Assembly (NCBI GenBank): GCA_002376845.1
Contig: DFOS01000024.1
Location: 273,102-337,101, forward strand
DNA length: 64,000 nucleotides
Direction: 5' to 3'
DNA from: Bdellovibrionaceae bacterium UBA3535
Lineage (GTDB): Bacteria > Bdellovibrionota > Bdellovibrionia > Bdellovibrionales > UBA840
Below the pieces are notes generated by a model. It did no database searches. It had not been told where the DNA came from and saw only the letters and a program-made list of their open reading frames with translations. The translations under genes and the position numbers were made by a program. The number at the start of each line of letters is the position of its first letter. Positions within the stretch are counted from its first letter, which is position 1. This document shows positions 35,878 to 45,196 of the stretch, one piece after another.

Positions 35878-37500
35878 TTATATACCTAGCTCTACGCCAG
35901 CAGGGCGGATTAACTCTACCAGGCTATTAAAAGCCCTGGCAACTTGTACGGCCACCGCGGCACCTTCTTTGCTATCGACTTTGGCGATTTCGCCATTATC
36001 TTTATAGCTTACAAGCAATTTGCCAACGCCGGGCCGTGTGACCACGCCAGGCTTGCCGACTTTTTCATTGTATTCAATTAGAACCTTTCTTTTTGCTTGA
36101 TCGATAAGGCCAACGATTCTGCCGCTACGGTCATAGTCTAGCTTTACGGCTAACCCCGTGCTGCTTTTGGCAATGCTTAAATTGCATTTAGCATCGTAGC
36201 GAAACTGTGTATTGTTTTTCCCAACCTTTACGGCGTTAACCTTCTTGCACTTTGGGTCATATTTAAATTCGGTTACCAATTTGCCCACTGTCTTTTTATG
36301 AACCAGACCGTTTTGATAGTAGGAGTATTTGGTTACCAAACCATTCTCATTCACCATTACCGGTTTTTCATGTAAGGGGTGGTATTGAATGGTAGTTTTG
36401 CGGCCATTCACTTCTGAACGAACCTTGGCTAGGTAGTCGCCTTGCCCCGTCTCGGAGGGTTTGAATAAAAATTCATACTCGCTCTTTGTTACGACCTTGC
36501 CCTTACACTTTTTTACCAAAGCAGTAGTATAGTGACGATCAGGGTTGTTTTTGTTTTGTTTGTAATCATATTCCTCGAAACAGCCATCGCGGTGCTTAAA
36601 TGCTACTACCCAATCCTTATTGGTATCGTACTTAATTTCACGAGTCGTATTGTCGGGATAAGAAATTTTCGTCAAATTGTGTAAGCTATCATATTGATAG
36701 GTATACGTATTCTTCCAGGCGTTGGTAACTTTAACAAGGTCTTGGCCATCGTAAGAATAGGTCGCACTGAGTCCTTTCGGTCCAACAATGGATTTTACTT
36801 TTCCGCTTTTTGTCCAAGTAAAGCTAAGTTGCCTTGCTTTGTTGTCTTTGATTTTACTGATTTGAGAGTCTTTTCCATATTCAAATAACAAGTAGTTTCC
36901 ATTTTTGTCATTTTTGCGAACGAGCTTGCCATTGCTGTCATATACTTCTGTTGTAGAATTGCTAAGAGTTCTTACGAATTGCTTGTCCTTATAAACAATA
37001 TTGTCAATGCCTTTAAGATTGGCCTTAAAAACAGTGCCATTTTTAATGCTAGCATTGATATTGTATTTCTGAGCTAATTCCTCACGTTTTTTGCGATCGT
37101 TATAAAGCTGGTCGGATAGCTCATTGAAATACTTTGCAGAAAAACGTTGGCCGGATTTTTTCATGTTCTCAACAATAGACTCCACCACATTTTTCACATC
37201 TGTTTTCTTGAAGTTCGAAGGATAAAAAACAGTTTCATTTCCAGCGCCACATGTAGTTAAAACGAGAGTGCCATCGGATTTAGTTTCGATTTTGCTTTCA
37301 AAACGAGAACACCAACCAAAACCAAACATACCATTATACAAGGTTCTACTGTTATAGGTTCTTTTAACGGAAAGATCATAGCCGGTACCGCTTAGCTCTA
37401 GATCGACCCAAGGATCTGCAAAGTTAGCATTGCGCATATCCACAAGTGCAAACGCTGTTGTGGGAGCTGCTAATAGGAAAAAGATTAAATATTTAAACAT
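35878..37500 (-). CDS. Secreted RHS/YD-repeat protein in the Tad operon
   Basis: 540 aa with a Sec signal peptide (MFKYLIFFLLAAPTTAFA). Residues ~25-95 are a DUF6531-like start (VDLELSGTGYDLSVKRTYNSRTLYNGMFGFGWCSRFE). From ~180, YD/RHS repeats run to ~525 (motifs such as YDSNGKLVRKNDKNGNYLLFEYG, YSYDGQDLVKVTN, YQYDSLHNLTKISYPDNT). These repeats form large shells in toxins and adhesins. No toxin domain follows, so the protein ends after the repeats. It is 13 bp downstream of the TadB-like gene, hence probably cotranscribed. Its role in the pilus is unknown. Confidence 0.85.
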   Translation of the reverse strand: MFKYLIFFLLAAPTTAFALVDMRNANFADPWVDLELSGTGYDLSVKRTYNSRTLYNGMFGFGWCSRFESKIETKSDGTLVLTTCGAGNETVFYPSNFKKTDVKNVVESIVENMKKSGQRFSAKYFNELSDQLYNDRKKREELAQKYNINASIKNGTVFKANLKGIDNIVYKDKQFVRTLSNSTTEVYDSNGKLVRKNDKNGNYLLFEYGKDSQISKIKDNKARQLSFTWTKSGKVKSIVGPKGLSATYSYDGQDLVKVTNAWKNTYTYQYDSLHNLTKISYPDNTTREIKYDTNKDWVVAFKHRDGCFEEYDYKQNKNNPDRHYTTALVKKCKGKVVTKSEYEFLFKPSETGQGDYLAKVRSEVNGRKTTIQYHPLHEKPVMVNENGLVTKYSYYQNGLVHKKTVGKLVTEFKYDPKCKKVNAVKVGKNNTQFRYDAKCNLSIAKSSTGLAVKLDYDRSGRIVGLIDQAKRKVLIEYNEKVGKPGVVTRPGVGKLLVSYKDNGEIAKVDSKEGAAVAVQVARAFNSLVELIRPAGVELGI

Positions 37501-37513
37501 CTTATCACCTCGT

Positions 37514-38392
37514 TCATACCTTTATTGTAACAATTTTTCGTATAAAATAACCACCCGTAATCTGTAATCCCACCATAATTATAAGTAAAATCAGACCTAA
37601 GGTGGTACCAAATAGGGGAGCTACAAAATTTGGATCAATGGCTAGGAAAACCATAAGCAAAACAAACGGCACACATGCCATAATGATCCCTTGCATTTTA
37701 CCTTGTGCTGTCATCGCATCCACCTTTTGGTACAGCTTTTGTCGCTCTCGGATGGTTTCTGTTATGGTGGTAAAGGTAGATGCCAGGTCTCCACCAGTTT
37801 CTTTTAGAATATTTACCGACATGACAAACATTTGCACGTCCGCCTCAGGTATTCTGTCGGCCAAATCATTCAAGGCTTCCTCTATACTTACGCCCAGTCG
37901 TATTTTTGATAAAACAAGTTCAAATTCCTGGCTTAGTGGATTGGGCATAGATTCTACAACTCGCTCCATGGATTGTGTGATGCTAAGGCCTGATTTGATT
38001 CCATTGGACATAATGGTTAAGCCATCTACCATTTGCATCACAAATCGAGAGCAGCGTTTTTCATAAAGATAGTTGGTTAACCATTTTGGAATTTGCCAAC
38101 CAATTGCTGTAATACCTGCACCAAATATTAAGCCAGCAATGATACTGGGCCAGAATAAAAGGAACATTAACAATCCCAGGCCAAAACTAAGCGAAAGCAT
38201 GGTGTAGGTGAGTTTTTTCTCAGAAGTCTCAATGAACATATTGTTGAGTTTTGTGAGAATTTCATCTCTAGAGCCAAGAGATCTCTCGTGCAGAAAGGCA
38301 ATGATTTTATCCGACCACAGCATGCTTAAAGTAAATATACTTACGCCTACACCAATCACGATAAACCATGTTGAATTTAAAATCGACATCAT
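37514..38392 (-). CDS. tadB: TadB-type pilus assembly inner-membrane protein (GspF domain)
   Basis: 292 aa; GspF-family (type II secretion F domain) inner-membrane platform for Flp pilus assembly. Hydrophobic segments lie at ~10-27 and ~65-100, with the F domain between ~115 and 245 (QMVDGLTIMSNGIKSGLSITQSMERVVESMPNPLSQEFE and LGVSIEEALNDLADRIPEADVQMFVMSVNILKETGG), and a C-terminal pair of helices. Start MM at 38392 has GGAGG upstream and overlaps the fusion ATPase stop by 4 bp. Normally two such proteins (TadB and TadC) occur, but only one is present here. Confidence 0.9.
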   Translation of the reverse strand: MMSILNSTWFIVIGVGVSIFTLSMLWSDKIIAFLHERSLGSRDEILTKLNNMFIETSEKKLTYTMLSLSFGLGLLMFLLFWPSIIAGLIFGAGITAIGWQIPKWLTNYLYEKRCSRFVMQMVDGLTIMSNGIKSGLSITQSMERVVESMPNPLSQEFELVLSKIRLGVSIEEALNDLADRIPEADVQMFVMSVNILKETGGDLASTFTTITETIRERQKLYQKVDAMTAQGKMQGIIMACVPFVLLMVFLAIDPNFVAPLFGTTLGLILLIIMVGLQITGGYFIRKIVTIKV

Positions 38393-40542
38393 GATTCACC
38401 TCCACTGGCCTTTTTAAGTGGAGCTTGCGAGTTGCCAGATTTAAATAAATCGGTACCTACCTTAATACCTTTGCGCTCAAATTTTTCTATAAAGCTAGGT
38501 ATAAAGCCGGTGGCCTGAAATTGTCCTACTATTTTACGGTTTTTATCAAAGCCAGTTTCTTTGAACTTGAAAATTTCTTGCAAGGTAATCACATCTCCTT
38601 GCATACCGATAACTTCCGTTATGCTCATGACCTTGCGGCTACCATCAGAGAGTCTGGATACCTGCACAATAAGATGAACAGCGCTGGCAATTTGTTCGCG
38701 AATGGCTTTTGCTGGCAGGTCCATTCCTGCCATCATCACAAGAGTTTCTAGCCTTGATATGGCCTCTCGTGGATTGTTGGCATGCACTGTGGTCATAGAG
38801 CCATCATGCCCCGTGTTCATGGCCGACAGCATGTCCAAAGCCTCACCGCCCCGGCACTCTCCCACCACAATACGATCGGGTCGCATTCGCAGGGTATTAC
38901 GCACAAGATCTCGAATGCTAACTTCGCCGCTTCCTTCCATATTGGCAGGCTTGGTTTCTAAGCGCACGACATGATCCTGTGAAAGCTGCAATTCTGCCGC
39001 ATCTTCCACGGTGATGATTCTTTCATTGGCTGGGATAAAGCCGGAAAGGGTATTTAGTAAAGTTGTTTTACCAGATCCCGTTCCACCAGAGATAATGATG
39101 TTCAGGCCGTTTTCCACGCATAGTTTTAAAAAACGAACCATTTGCTCATTCATGCTACCCCAGCTCAAATAGTGTTTTGGAGTAATGACTTCTTCTTTAA
39201 ATTTTCTAATGGTGAGTGCGGCACCATCGATGGAGCAAGGTGGTATAATGGCATTAACCCTAGAGCCATCTTTTAAGCGTGCATCCACATAGGGGTTTTT
39301 CTCATCAATGCGCCTGCCGAGCGGGGTAACAATTCGTTCAATTACATTTCTTAGTTGTAAGTCAGATGTGAAAGTTATTTTGGATAGGCTTAATTTTCCA
39401 TTGCGTTCTGCAAAAATGTGTTTTGGTCCGTTCACCATAATTTCCGAGACCTGTGGATCTGCTAGTAGATCTTCTAGTGGGCCAAGACCAAGCGCCTCAT
39501 CCAAAACTTCTTTGATAATCTGTGCACGCTCTTGGCGGTCTAGATTCGCATGCTCTTTATCTACAATTTGCGTAATGGCCTGTAGAGTTTTGTTTTTTAG
39601 AGCTGCTTCTTTTTTCGGGTCCCCATCGGTATCCGTAATTCCTTTTTTTAAATCCATCGCCAAAATTAAAGCCTGGTGAATTCTCGCTTTGGTAATGGTT
39701 TTTCGATCATCACCACTAGCCTCGATCTTTTTGCCACTCTCGGGTATTTGTTGGCGTGATGGTTGTGGTTTGTTTTGTTGTTGCTGTTTGGCTTTTTGCA
39801 AGCTATTGCCGCCGATTAATTTTCTTGCTAGATCGCGATAGGCATTTGCTAGGGGAGTAGAGCCTTGCATGACAAATAGAGTGGATCTTTGCAGAGCAGC
39901 TCCAGTGGACATATCATCTTGCGGCAACATGCCGATGATGGGCAACCGCAGAGTTTGCTGAATCACATTGGAGCTAAGAGAGGCTTTATTGGCCTTATTT
40001 ACAATGATATGAAATCCATCTAAAGATACAGTTTGCGACTGCAAAGAGCCGAGTAGTTTCTTGGATTGTGTAAGGCTTAAGATTTCTCCTACAGTAATAA
40101 ACAAGCAAGCGCTTGCTAAATCCAAAGTCGTGAGTTGCGGCTCTTCAAAATTGCATCCCAGATCTACAACAATATAGGAAAAGAGTTGCGATAATTGTTG
40201 GTAGAGACGACTTAAGTTATCCCCACTAACGGACCAGGAATCATCCGGGCTCTTTACTGCGGCTAGATAATAAATACCGCTAGCATGCTTGTTCAGTAGT
40301 GAGCCAACGGTTTGTGCATTGATGGTTCCCGTAAAATTTGCAAGATCTTCAATGGTTCGGTTGGGTTTAATTCCAGTGATAATATTCTGATCGCCGCAGG
40401 ACTTGGCATCCAAATCAAGTAGCAGAACCTTTTTCTTTGTCTCGGTAGCTAGTGATGCCGCAAAGTTGGCGGCAAATACAGATTTACCAACGCCGCCTTT
40501 ACCGCCGCTTACCGCCAATATATGTGATTGTGGATGAATCAT
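38389..40542 (-). CDS. TadZ-TadA fusion: MinD/ParA-like domain joined to the pilus ATPase
   Basis: 717 aa. Residues ~1-250 are a ParA/MinD-like ATPase like TadZ/CpaE (GGKGGVGKSVFAANFAASLA deviant Walker A, DLDAKSCGDQNIITG, FSYIVVDLG). A Gln-rich linker (LQKAKQQQQNKPQPSRQQ) leads to a CpaF/TadA secretion ATPase: SGGTGSGKTTLLNTLSGFIP (Walker A), VVGECRGGEALDMLSAMNTGHDGSMTTVHAN (Walker B and His box). Most Tad loci carry these as separate genes. The fusion places the polar-localisation and motor parts in one chain. The frame is continuous with no stop. Confidence 0.92.
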   Translation of the reverse strand: MIHPQSHILAVSGGKGGVGKSVFAANFAASLATETKKKVLLLDLDAKSCGDQNIITGIKPNRTIEDLANFTGTINAQTVGSLLNKHASGIYYLAAVKSPDDSWSVSGDNLSRLYQQLSQLFSYIVVDLGCNFEEPQLTTLDLASACLFITVGEILSLTQSKKLLGSLQSQTVSLDGFHIIVNKANKASLSSNVIQQTLRLPIIGMLPQDDMSTGAALQRSTLFVMQGSTPLANAYRDLARKLIGGNSLQKAKQQQQNKPQPSRQQIPESGKKIEASGDDRKTITKARIHQALILAMDLKKGITDTDGDPKKEAALKNKTLQAITQIVDKEHANLDRQERAQIIKEVLDEALGLGPLEDLLADPQVSEIMVNGPKHIFAERNGKLSLSKITFTSDLQLRNVIERIVTPLGRRIDEKNPYVDARLKDGSRVNAIIPPCSIDGAALTIRKFKEEVITPKHYLSWGSMNEQMVRFLKLCVENGLNIIISGGTGSGKTTLLNTLSGFIPANERIITVEDAAELQLSQDHVVRLETKPANMEGSGEVSIRDLVRNTLRMRPDRIVVGECRGGEALDMLSAMNTGHDGSMTTVHANNPREAISRLETLVMMAGMDLPAKAIREQIASAVHLIVQVSRLSDGSRKVMSITEVIGMQGDVITLQEIFKFKETGFDKNRKIVGQFQATGFIPSFIEKFERKGIKVGTDLFKSGNSQAPLKKASGGES

Positions 40543-40601
40543 AATATACTACTCCAATAGTATTATCGGAGTCGTATCTAACGAATTGATAAGGCTTTTG
40601 T

Positions 40602-42059
40602 CTAATTTGTCAGACGAAACTTACGTTTGATTTCGTCGGAGCCATCGGAGGCAGAAGACTTGATTACGGGTGTAATAAAGACAACAAACTGACTTTGGTC
40701 GCGTCGAAAATTTTTCGAAGCATAAAGCGAGAATAATGGGTTGCTGGATGCCCCCTGAGGCAATTTGTTGTAATCCGTACCGCTTGAGCTTTGTACTAGA
40801 CCACCAATGGCAGCGCTGCGGCCGCTACGAACCATAATAACGGTATTCACATTACTACGATTTACCAAGGGACCGTTTTGCGTCATACCCAAAAGAGCGC
40901 TAACGACAAAATCAATTTGTAAATGAATGGAATCTGATTTTCCACTCATAATACTTGGTGTTACTGTGGTGGTTATACCCACCTCTTCAAATTGCGTATT
41001 GATTTGTCCTTCAGCTCCTACCGTTTGGTAAGGCACTCGAGTATTGGAGTTTAGCGTTCCTTTTTTACCATCTTGAACAATCAGGCTCGAGCTTTGCAGT
41101 ACGCGGGCATAACCATGCGCCTTTGCCCAATTTAGTTTTGGTAATAGGTTCGATATAGTTCCTGTAATCTGGCTTACAAAACCTTGATCTTGTCCGCGTG
41201 AAAAAGTCACATTGGTATTATCGCTAAGTGAAGGTGTCCATTGAAAGCGAAACCCGCGTGTATAATCCTTTTTTAGTTCCACATAATGAACCACAATTTG
41301 GATGATTTTGCCGGGCTCTTCAGGAGGGGCTTGTTTTACAGTTAATAGGTTGATAACAGTTTGTAATACTTTTCGTTTTTTGACTGCCTCATCTCCACTT
41401 TCCACCACTTCATCGGGTACATAGGTTTTGGCAATGATTTCGGCTCGCTCTTTTTCGGCTTGATCGCTTGCTACACCCTCTAAAATAAATCGATTGTTTA
41501 CCGCTCGAACATGAATGTCAGGGTTGTTAATGTCTCGTTCAATGAATGAAGCAATTTTTCTTTGTGCCAAGGGGCTAAGAGTAACTAAGTTGCTGGCAGT
41601 GTCTTTATATTGATTCACCACTGAGGCAATGCGCTTCATATCTCTTGGTAACAAGATCTGCCCATCAACAATTACCTTGTTGTTGGCAATTTTGATTTGT
41701 ATGCCTTCGATTTCTCCTAGTAAGGACTTGATTTCGCGAGCAATGGCAAAGAGACTGGACTTTTTTACCACCATACGGAATTGGTGAACGATGCGGTTGC
41801 GCTCATCACGAATGGTAAGAGTACAGGTATTTACTTTTGTTGGATAGAAGCGAAGAGTTTTCGTGCTTTGAGAAACAGATAGCTTTGCACATTTCTTGTA
41901 GTCACCCTCAAATTTAGGGCTGCGTGGCAGAAAATTTACTTTTTCATCGTGATTCAAACCAACTGTAAGACTTAGAAAATTGGATTTCTTTTCAGCCAAA
42001 CTAGGTACAGAGACCAGCAAAGTGAATATCAAAGTAATAAAGATCTTTATAGCATTCAT
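40602..42059 (-). CDS. Flp pilus secretin (CpaC/RcpA)
   Basis: Outer-membrane channel for the Flp pilus, 485 aa from the ATG at 42059 (signal peptide MNAIKIFITLIFTLLVSVPSLA, RBS GGAGGGG); the longer frame to 42110 adds an unlikely leader. Domains: pilus-assembly N domain (~25-115), BON-like domain (~160-230; FIERDINNPDIHVRAVNNRFILEGVASDQAEKERAE), then the secretin domain (~270-470), with VPYQTVGAEGQINTQFEEVGITTTVTPSI as the characteristic core and a final FVVFITPVI. It follows cpaB by 1 bp. Confidence 0.92.
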   Translation of the reverse strand: MNAIKIFITLIFTLLVSVPSLAEKKSNFLSLTVGLNHDEKVNFLPRSPKFEGDYKKCAKLSVSQSTKTLRFYPTKVNTCTLTIRDERNRIVHQFRMVVKKSSLFAIAREIKSLLGEIEGIQIKIANNKVIVDGQILLPRDMKRIASVVNQYKDTASNLVTLSPLAQRKIASFIERDINNPDIHVRAVNNRFILEGVASDQAEKERAEIIAKTYVPDEVVESGDEAVKKRKVLQTVINLLTVKQAPPEEPGKIIQIVVHYVELKKDYTRGFRFQWTPSLSDNTNVTFSRGQDQGFVSQITGTISNLLPKLNWAKAHGYARVLQSSSLIVQDGKKGTLNSNTRVPYQTVGAEGQINTQFEEVGITTTVTPSIMSGKSDSIHLQIDFVVSALLGMTQNGPLVNRSNVNTVIMVRSGRSAAIGGLVQSSSGTDYNKLPQGASSNPLFSLYASKNFRRDQSQFVVFITPVIKSSASDGSDEIKRKFRLTN

Positions 42060-42060
42060 A

Positions 42061-42873
42061 TTATCTACCCCTCCTAAACGGCATTGAGGAAGGCGCGCGA
42101 TCCAAACCACCTTTTAGTCGATTCACATTCATGGATGGCATATTCTTTTTTACGCGATCATTTGGATTGCGTAGAGTGATAAAGACGCTTCCAGGGTTAG
42201 TAGATTGTAATAATATAAGTTTTTGTGCATCTTCAGGGCTTAATTCTAAAGTGATGGTGGAAAAACTTGTATCACCATTAAGGTTGCGAATGTTCATGGT
42301 ATTATTGGCGCCAATTTCTACCTTTCTGGGAATATTATTGGTTATATTTACACCTGCTGCTAGTACGGTAATGTCTTGAAATAAGGTTTTTACAGAGACT
42401 TGTTTGCTAGGCCCACTGCCGGTTTCGATGGAGGCCAAAATGTCAATTCGATCGCCAGGGCGAACGAGTTTGGCAACACCTCTGACTTCATCAACGGATA
42501 TGGTAACGGCACGTTTATTGGGAGCAACTTGCAAGGATAGGCCCGTATTGGCACTAGGTCGCAGTACCTTCGTACTTAAAATTTGTTCTTTTTCCTTTAT
42601 TGGAGCGGCAGCCACGAGCCCAATTACCTCTTCAGGATTTTCAATGGCACCTGGCTCAATAAAGTCAATTGGACGAGATACGGTTTCGATCATAGTATCA
42701 TCAATGGTAGACATTTCGAGAATGTCTTTTTTTGCGATTACGACTTGTTTTAAAGTTCCTAGGCGCTTGTCATATTCAGCTTTTTTCTCTTGTGAATAGG
42801 AATAAAGCAGAAACATGGCAAATACGGCTGCGCCAATGGAAATCCATAAAGTACGAGAAGAATTATTATTCAT
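42061..42873 (-). CDS. cpaB: Flp pilus assembly protein CpaB/RcpC (SAF domain)
   Basis: 270 aa. N-terminal membrane anchor (LWISIGAAVFAMFLLYSYS), then a SAF domain with the D/E-x-I/V-x pattern (VVIAKKDILEMSTIDDTMIETVSRPIDFIEPGAI) and LRPSANTGLSLQVAPNKRAVTISVDEVRGVAKLVRPGDRIDILAS, the hallmark of CpaB. Start ATG at 42873 chosen because GGAGGAG stands 7 nt upstream and it overlaps the TadE stop as ATGA. Probably acts in periplasmic assembly of the Flp pilus with the secretin. Confidence 0.9.
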   Translation of the reverse strand: MNNNSSRTLWISIGAAVFAMFLLYSYSQEKKAEYDKRLGTLKQVVIAKKDILEMSTIDDTMIETVSRPIDFIEPGAIENPEEVIGLVAAAPIKEKEQILSTKVLRPSANTGLSLQVAPNKRAVTISVDEVRGVAKLVRPGDRIDILASIETGSGPSKQVSVKTLFQDITVLAAGVNITNNIPRKVEIGANNTMNIRNLNGDTSFSTITLELSPEDAQKLILLQSTNPGSVFITLRNPNDRVKKNMPSMNVNRLKGGLDRAPSSMPFRRGR

Positions 42874-43352
42874 GACCCAGCTCCTCCGCACTCATGATTG
42901 ATGCAAATGCCATAAATTACTTTTATCCAGACGGGGTTCACTCCCTGCCCCCTTTCGGCACCGGTTATTTTGTTATCATCATCGGAGCGATCATCTAGTC
43001 GATCTGCTGCGGGGCGAGCGATGCTGATACTACGTTCCGTAACCGTCCAATAGGCATTATTTTGAGCATTATCGGAATACTCCGAGGCAATGCCGTGGGC
43101 ACGAAAGCCATAATTGGCATAGTGATCCATTTGCTCATTTTGAGTGCCGCGGTTGGAGCGAAAATAGGTTAGGTCTACGCGGTTATCAAAGGTTTCAAAG
43201 GCATAGGTTCTGGCGGCCATGGAGTTCATAATGGCCGTATGAACCGAGCCAAAATAACCCAAGCCATAACCAATCAAAACGGCAAAGACTACCAGCAAGG
43301 CGATGGTCTCAATTGAGGCGAGACCTTTTTCATTTTTAGCAACCGTTGTCAT
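42870..43352 (-). CDS. TadE/TadG-like minor pseudopilin
   Basis: 160 aa from the ATG at 43352 (RBS GAGGATTT, translationally coupled to the upstream gene). An N-terminal basic leader followed by a hydrophobic helix with a Glu (KGLASIETIALLVVFAVLIGYG) fits TadE-type pseudopilins. The C-terminal domain is polar and soluble (Tyr, Asn, Asp-rich) and ends with two Cys residues (GICINHECGG). It may form part of a pilus tip or initiation complex. Confidence 0.8.
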   Translation of the reverse strand: MTTVAKNEKGLASIETIALLVVFAVLIGYGLGYFGSVHTAIMNSMAARTYAFETFDNRVDLTYFRSNRGTQNEQMDHYANYGFRAHGIASEYSDNAQNNAYWTVTERSISIARPAADRLDDRSDDDNKITGAERGQGVNPVWIKVIYGICINHECGGAGS

Positions 43353-43935
43353 AAATCCTCGCATAGTTTTCACCAGAATCAATTTGAGTTCCATACTTAG
43401 TGTCCAAAGCCAGTATTTTCTCTAATCGACTTGCTACAAAATCATTGCATTCCATTTGTGTAGGTTGTCGACCTAGAAAGCTATTTAAGTTCAAAAGAAA
43501 TTTTTCATCTTCCGTATTGGTTGAGGCGAAAAATGGGATATTAAAATCTAGCATTTTTGCCTCAAGCTCAACTTTTGTACCCCAAAATCGGTCATTGCCA
43601 TTCGGTTGATTGGTGGTGTACTCCTCTCGAAAATCCCCCGTTCCGGCATAATCTATTTTGAACCAACCATCGTTTTTATAAAAGCGCGCCCAAAAAGTAT
43701 TTTGTGTTAAGTGCTCAAATTTGGCTTGGGCCTCTTGTTTTTGTCTATTCTCATCAATATGGGCCGCCACATAATTTCTTGCACTAGCAAAGGTAATGTA
43801 TTGGGTAATTTCCACAATGGTGAGAGTAAAAGACAGGGCGAACAATATACCGGTAAAGCCGCTTACCAAAACTGTGGCAAACAAAAAGTCAATAGTAAGA
43901 CTACCACTAGTGTTTTTAAGAGGCTTAGTTATCAT
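43336..43935 (-). CDS. TadE/TadG-like protein of the Tad operon
   Basis: 199 aa. After a short polar leader comes a hydrophobic helix (LTIDFLFATVLVSGFTGILFALSFTLTIVEI), as in TadE/G proteins. The soluble part has aromatic and acidic residues and Cys at MECNDF and the C-terminal NGC. Start ATG at 43935 has AGGGGGATAGG before it. It overlaps the upstream pilin-like gene by 11 bp and the next gene by 17 bp. Function: probable minor subunit or assembly component; exact family uncertain. Confidence 0.75.
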   Translation of the reverse strand: MITKPLKNTSGSLTIDFLFATVLVSGFTGILFALSFTLTIVEITQYITFASARNYVAAHIDENRQKQEAQAKFEHLTQNTFWARFYKNDGWFKIDYAGTGDFREEYTTNQPNGNDRFWGTKVELEAKMLDFNIPFFASTNTEDEKFLLNLNSFLGRQPTQMECNDFVASRLEKILALDTKYGTQIDSGENYARIYDNGC

Positions 43936-44179
43936 CCCTATCCCCCTTAAGTGAGACGCTTCTTTTCAAATAATTAGGATGCATCTCCTTTCCTTTTTTT
44001 GGGCTTAACCAAACACCGTTTTCGACCATGCCCTCGATTCTTTCAAATGGCCCCGTTACCATACTAGCGATCATATCGGAATTGCGAACCTCTCTTGCAA
44101 TCAGCAAGGTAATGGTGATAATCACCACGGACATCAAAATAAACTCTACAGCTGTTTGGCCGCTTTGATGGAGCATCAT
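43925..44179 (-). CDS. Small Flp-pilin-like protein
   Basis: 84 aa from the ATG at 44179 (RBS GGGGGTATAGT, ATGA overlap with the peptidase stop). The start MMLHQSGQTAVEFILMSVVIITITLL has the G-Q-T-A-V-E-F-type processing and hydrophobic helix of TadE/Flp-like subunits. The tail is basic and polar. It is likely a minor pilin or pseudopilin processed by the adjacent prepilin peptidase. Confidence 0.78.
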   Translation of the reverse strand: MMLHQSGQTAVEFILMSVVIITITLLIAREVRNSDMIASMVTGPFERIEGMVENGVWLSPKKGKEMHPNYLKRSVSLKGDRDDN

Positions 44180-44658
44180 ACTATACCCCCAAAGCGTAAG
44201 ATACCCAGCCATGCTAAAAGATAGGGTATGGTTAGAGGTATTCGAGAGATATTGGATTTGGTTTTTGAAAAAAGGCTGCGAAAATTAAGGTACAAAGATA
44301 AACTAATATTTTTATAGTCGGTATAGGTTAGAATCTTAATGGCACCATACACGGCAGCCCAAATGGCAGCAAATAAGAGTATCTCAAAATGCATTTTTAT
44401 TGGTATGGCAAAGGATACGGCTGCAAATAATTTGTAGTCCCCACCGCCAAAGATTCCCAAAAAATATAAGGGCAACAGACAAAAGCTAACGATAAAAAAG
44501 GAGCTTAGAGCATCATAACCATAGTAGTAAAAGCCCACACAGGCGCAGATAAAAAAAACAGCGGCATTAAAGGCATTAGGGATCTTTCTCGTTTTAAGAT
44601 CAAAAAAACAAGAAATTAAAATCAAAATGGTTATTAGTACGGCTAATGTACTAGTCAT
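44176..44658 (-). CDS. Prepilin peptidase (A24 family, TadV/CpaA)
   Basis: Aspartic peptidase that cleaves the leaders of Flp-type pilins; 160 aa, the short TadV form without the N-methylase domain. Catalytic Asp residues are in DLKTRKIPN and GGGDYKL (the GxGD motif). Six hydrophobic segments are visible. It overlaps its neighbours by 8 bp upstream and 4 bp downstream. Confidence 0.93.
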   Translation of the reverse strand: MTSTLAVLITILILISCFFDLKTRKIPNAFNAAVFFICACVGFYYYGYDALSSFFIVSFCLLPLYFLGIFGGGDYKLFAAVSFAIPIKMHFEILLFAAIWAAVYGAIKILTYTDYKNISLSLYLNFRSLFSKTKSNISRIPLTIPYLLAWLGILRFGGIV

Positions 44659-44890
44659 TTAATCCTTCCACCTTGTATGTACCGCCTCTTTTGCGCGTCC
44701 ATCTAATTTCGCTAGTTGCATTTTTCGAGGCCTCAACAAAACCACTTCCTACTTCTATATGCTTTTCGATTTTGTAGCCCAATTTGGGCCCTGCACCTTG
44801 AAAAGTTGCTTCCACGCCATTTGGGCCAATAAAAACGGCCCATAAAAACATGACGGATAGTATATAGAGTAGAATAGTTTCAATGGTCAT
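44651..44890 (-). CDS. Small membrane protein of the Tad operon
   Basis: 79 aa with an N-terminal hydrophobic helix (ILLYILSVMFLWAVFIG) and a polar C-terminal part. It shares a 1-bp overlap with flp and an 8-bp overlap with the peptidase gene. No known family. It may be a short pseudopilin (the N-terminus lacks a clear G/E processing motif). Confidence 0.62.
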   Translation of the reverse strand: MTIETILLYILSVMFLWAVFIGPNGVEATFQGAGPKLGYKIEKHIEVGSGFVEASKNATSEIRWTRKRGGTYKVEGLND

Positions 44891-45069
44891 TATTGGTTGT
44901 TAAACAGATTGATTTGCTCTCCCAATTTACCAATCATATTCTCTACTTGCTGTGTAATTTGTCCTCTAAAAAGAGCCAGTAAACCTACAACTGCCACAAG
45001 CAATAAGATGTATTCTGTTGCTCCTTGAGCCGATTCGTCTTTTAAAAGTTTAGCAATATGCTTTTTCAT
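44890..45069 (-). CDS. flp: Flp-type major pilin
   Basis: 59-aa precursor from the ATG at 45069 (RBS AGGGGGACC 4 nt before). Leader MKKHIAKLLKDESAQG is followed by ATEYILLLVAVVGLLALF, the Flp signature: G-A-T-E-Y with Glu at +3 after the processed Gly. The mature ~45-aa pilin is hydrophobic and ends in a short polar tail. It is the first gene of the Tad operon and is typical of tight-adherence (Tad) pili. Confidence 0.92.
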   Translation of the reverse strand: MKKHIAKLLKDESAQGATEYILLLVAVVGLLALFRGQITQQVENMIGKLGEQINLFNNQ

Positions 45070-45196
45070 ATTGGTCCCCCTTATGTATCTATTTGGTATC
45101 TTGTCGGTTAAAAAAGTCGGCAACATTAGCGATATGTGCGAAATTTCTAAAGAAAATCCTGCCTTTGGCTAAAGTCTAGACGTATCAACTACTTAG

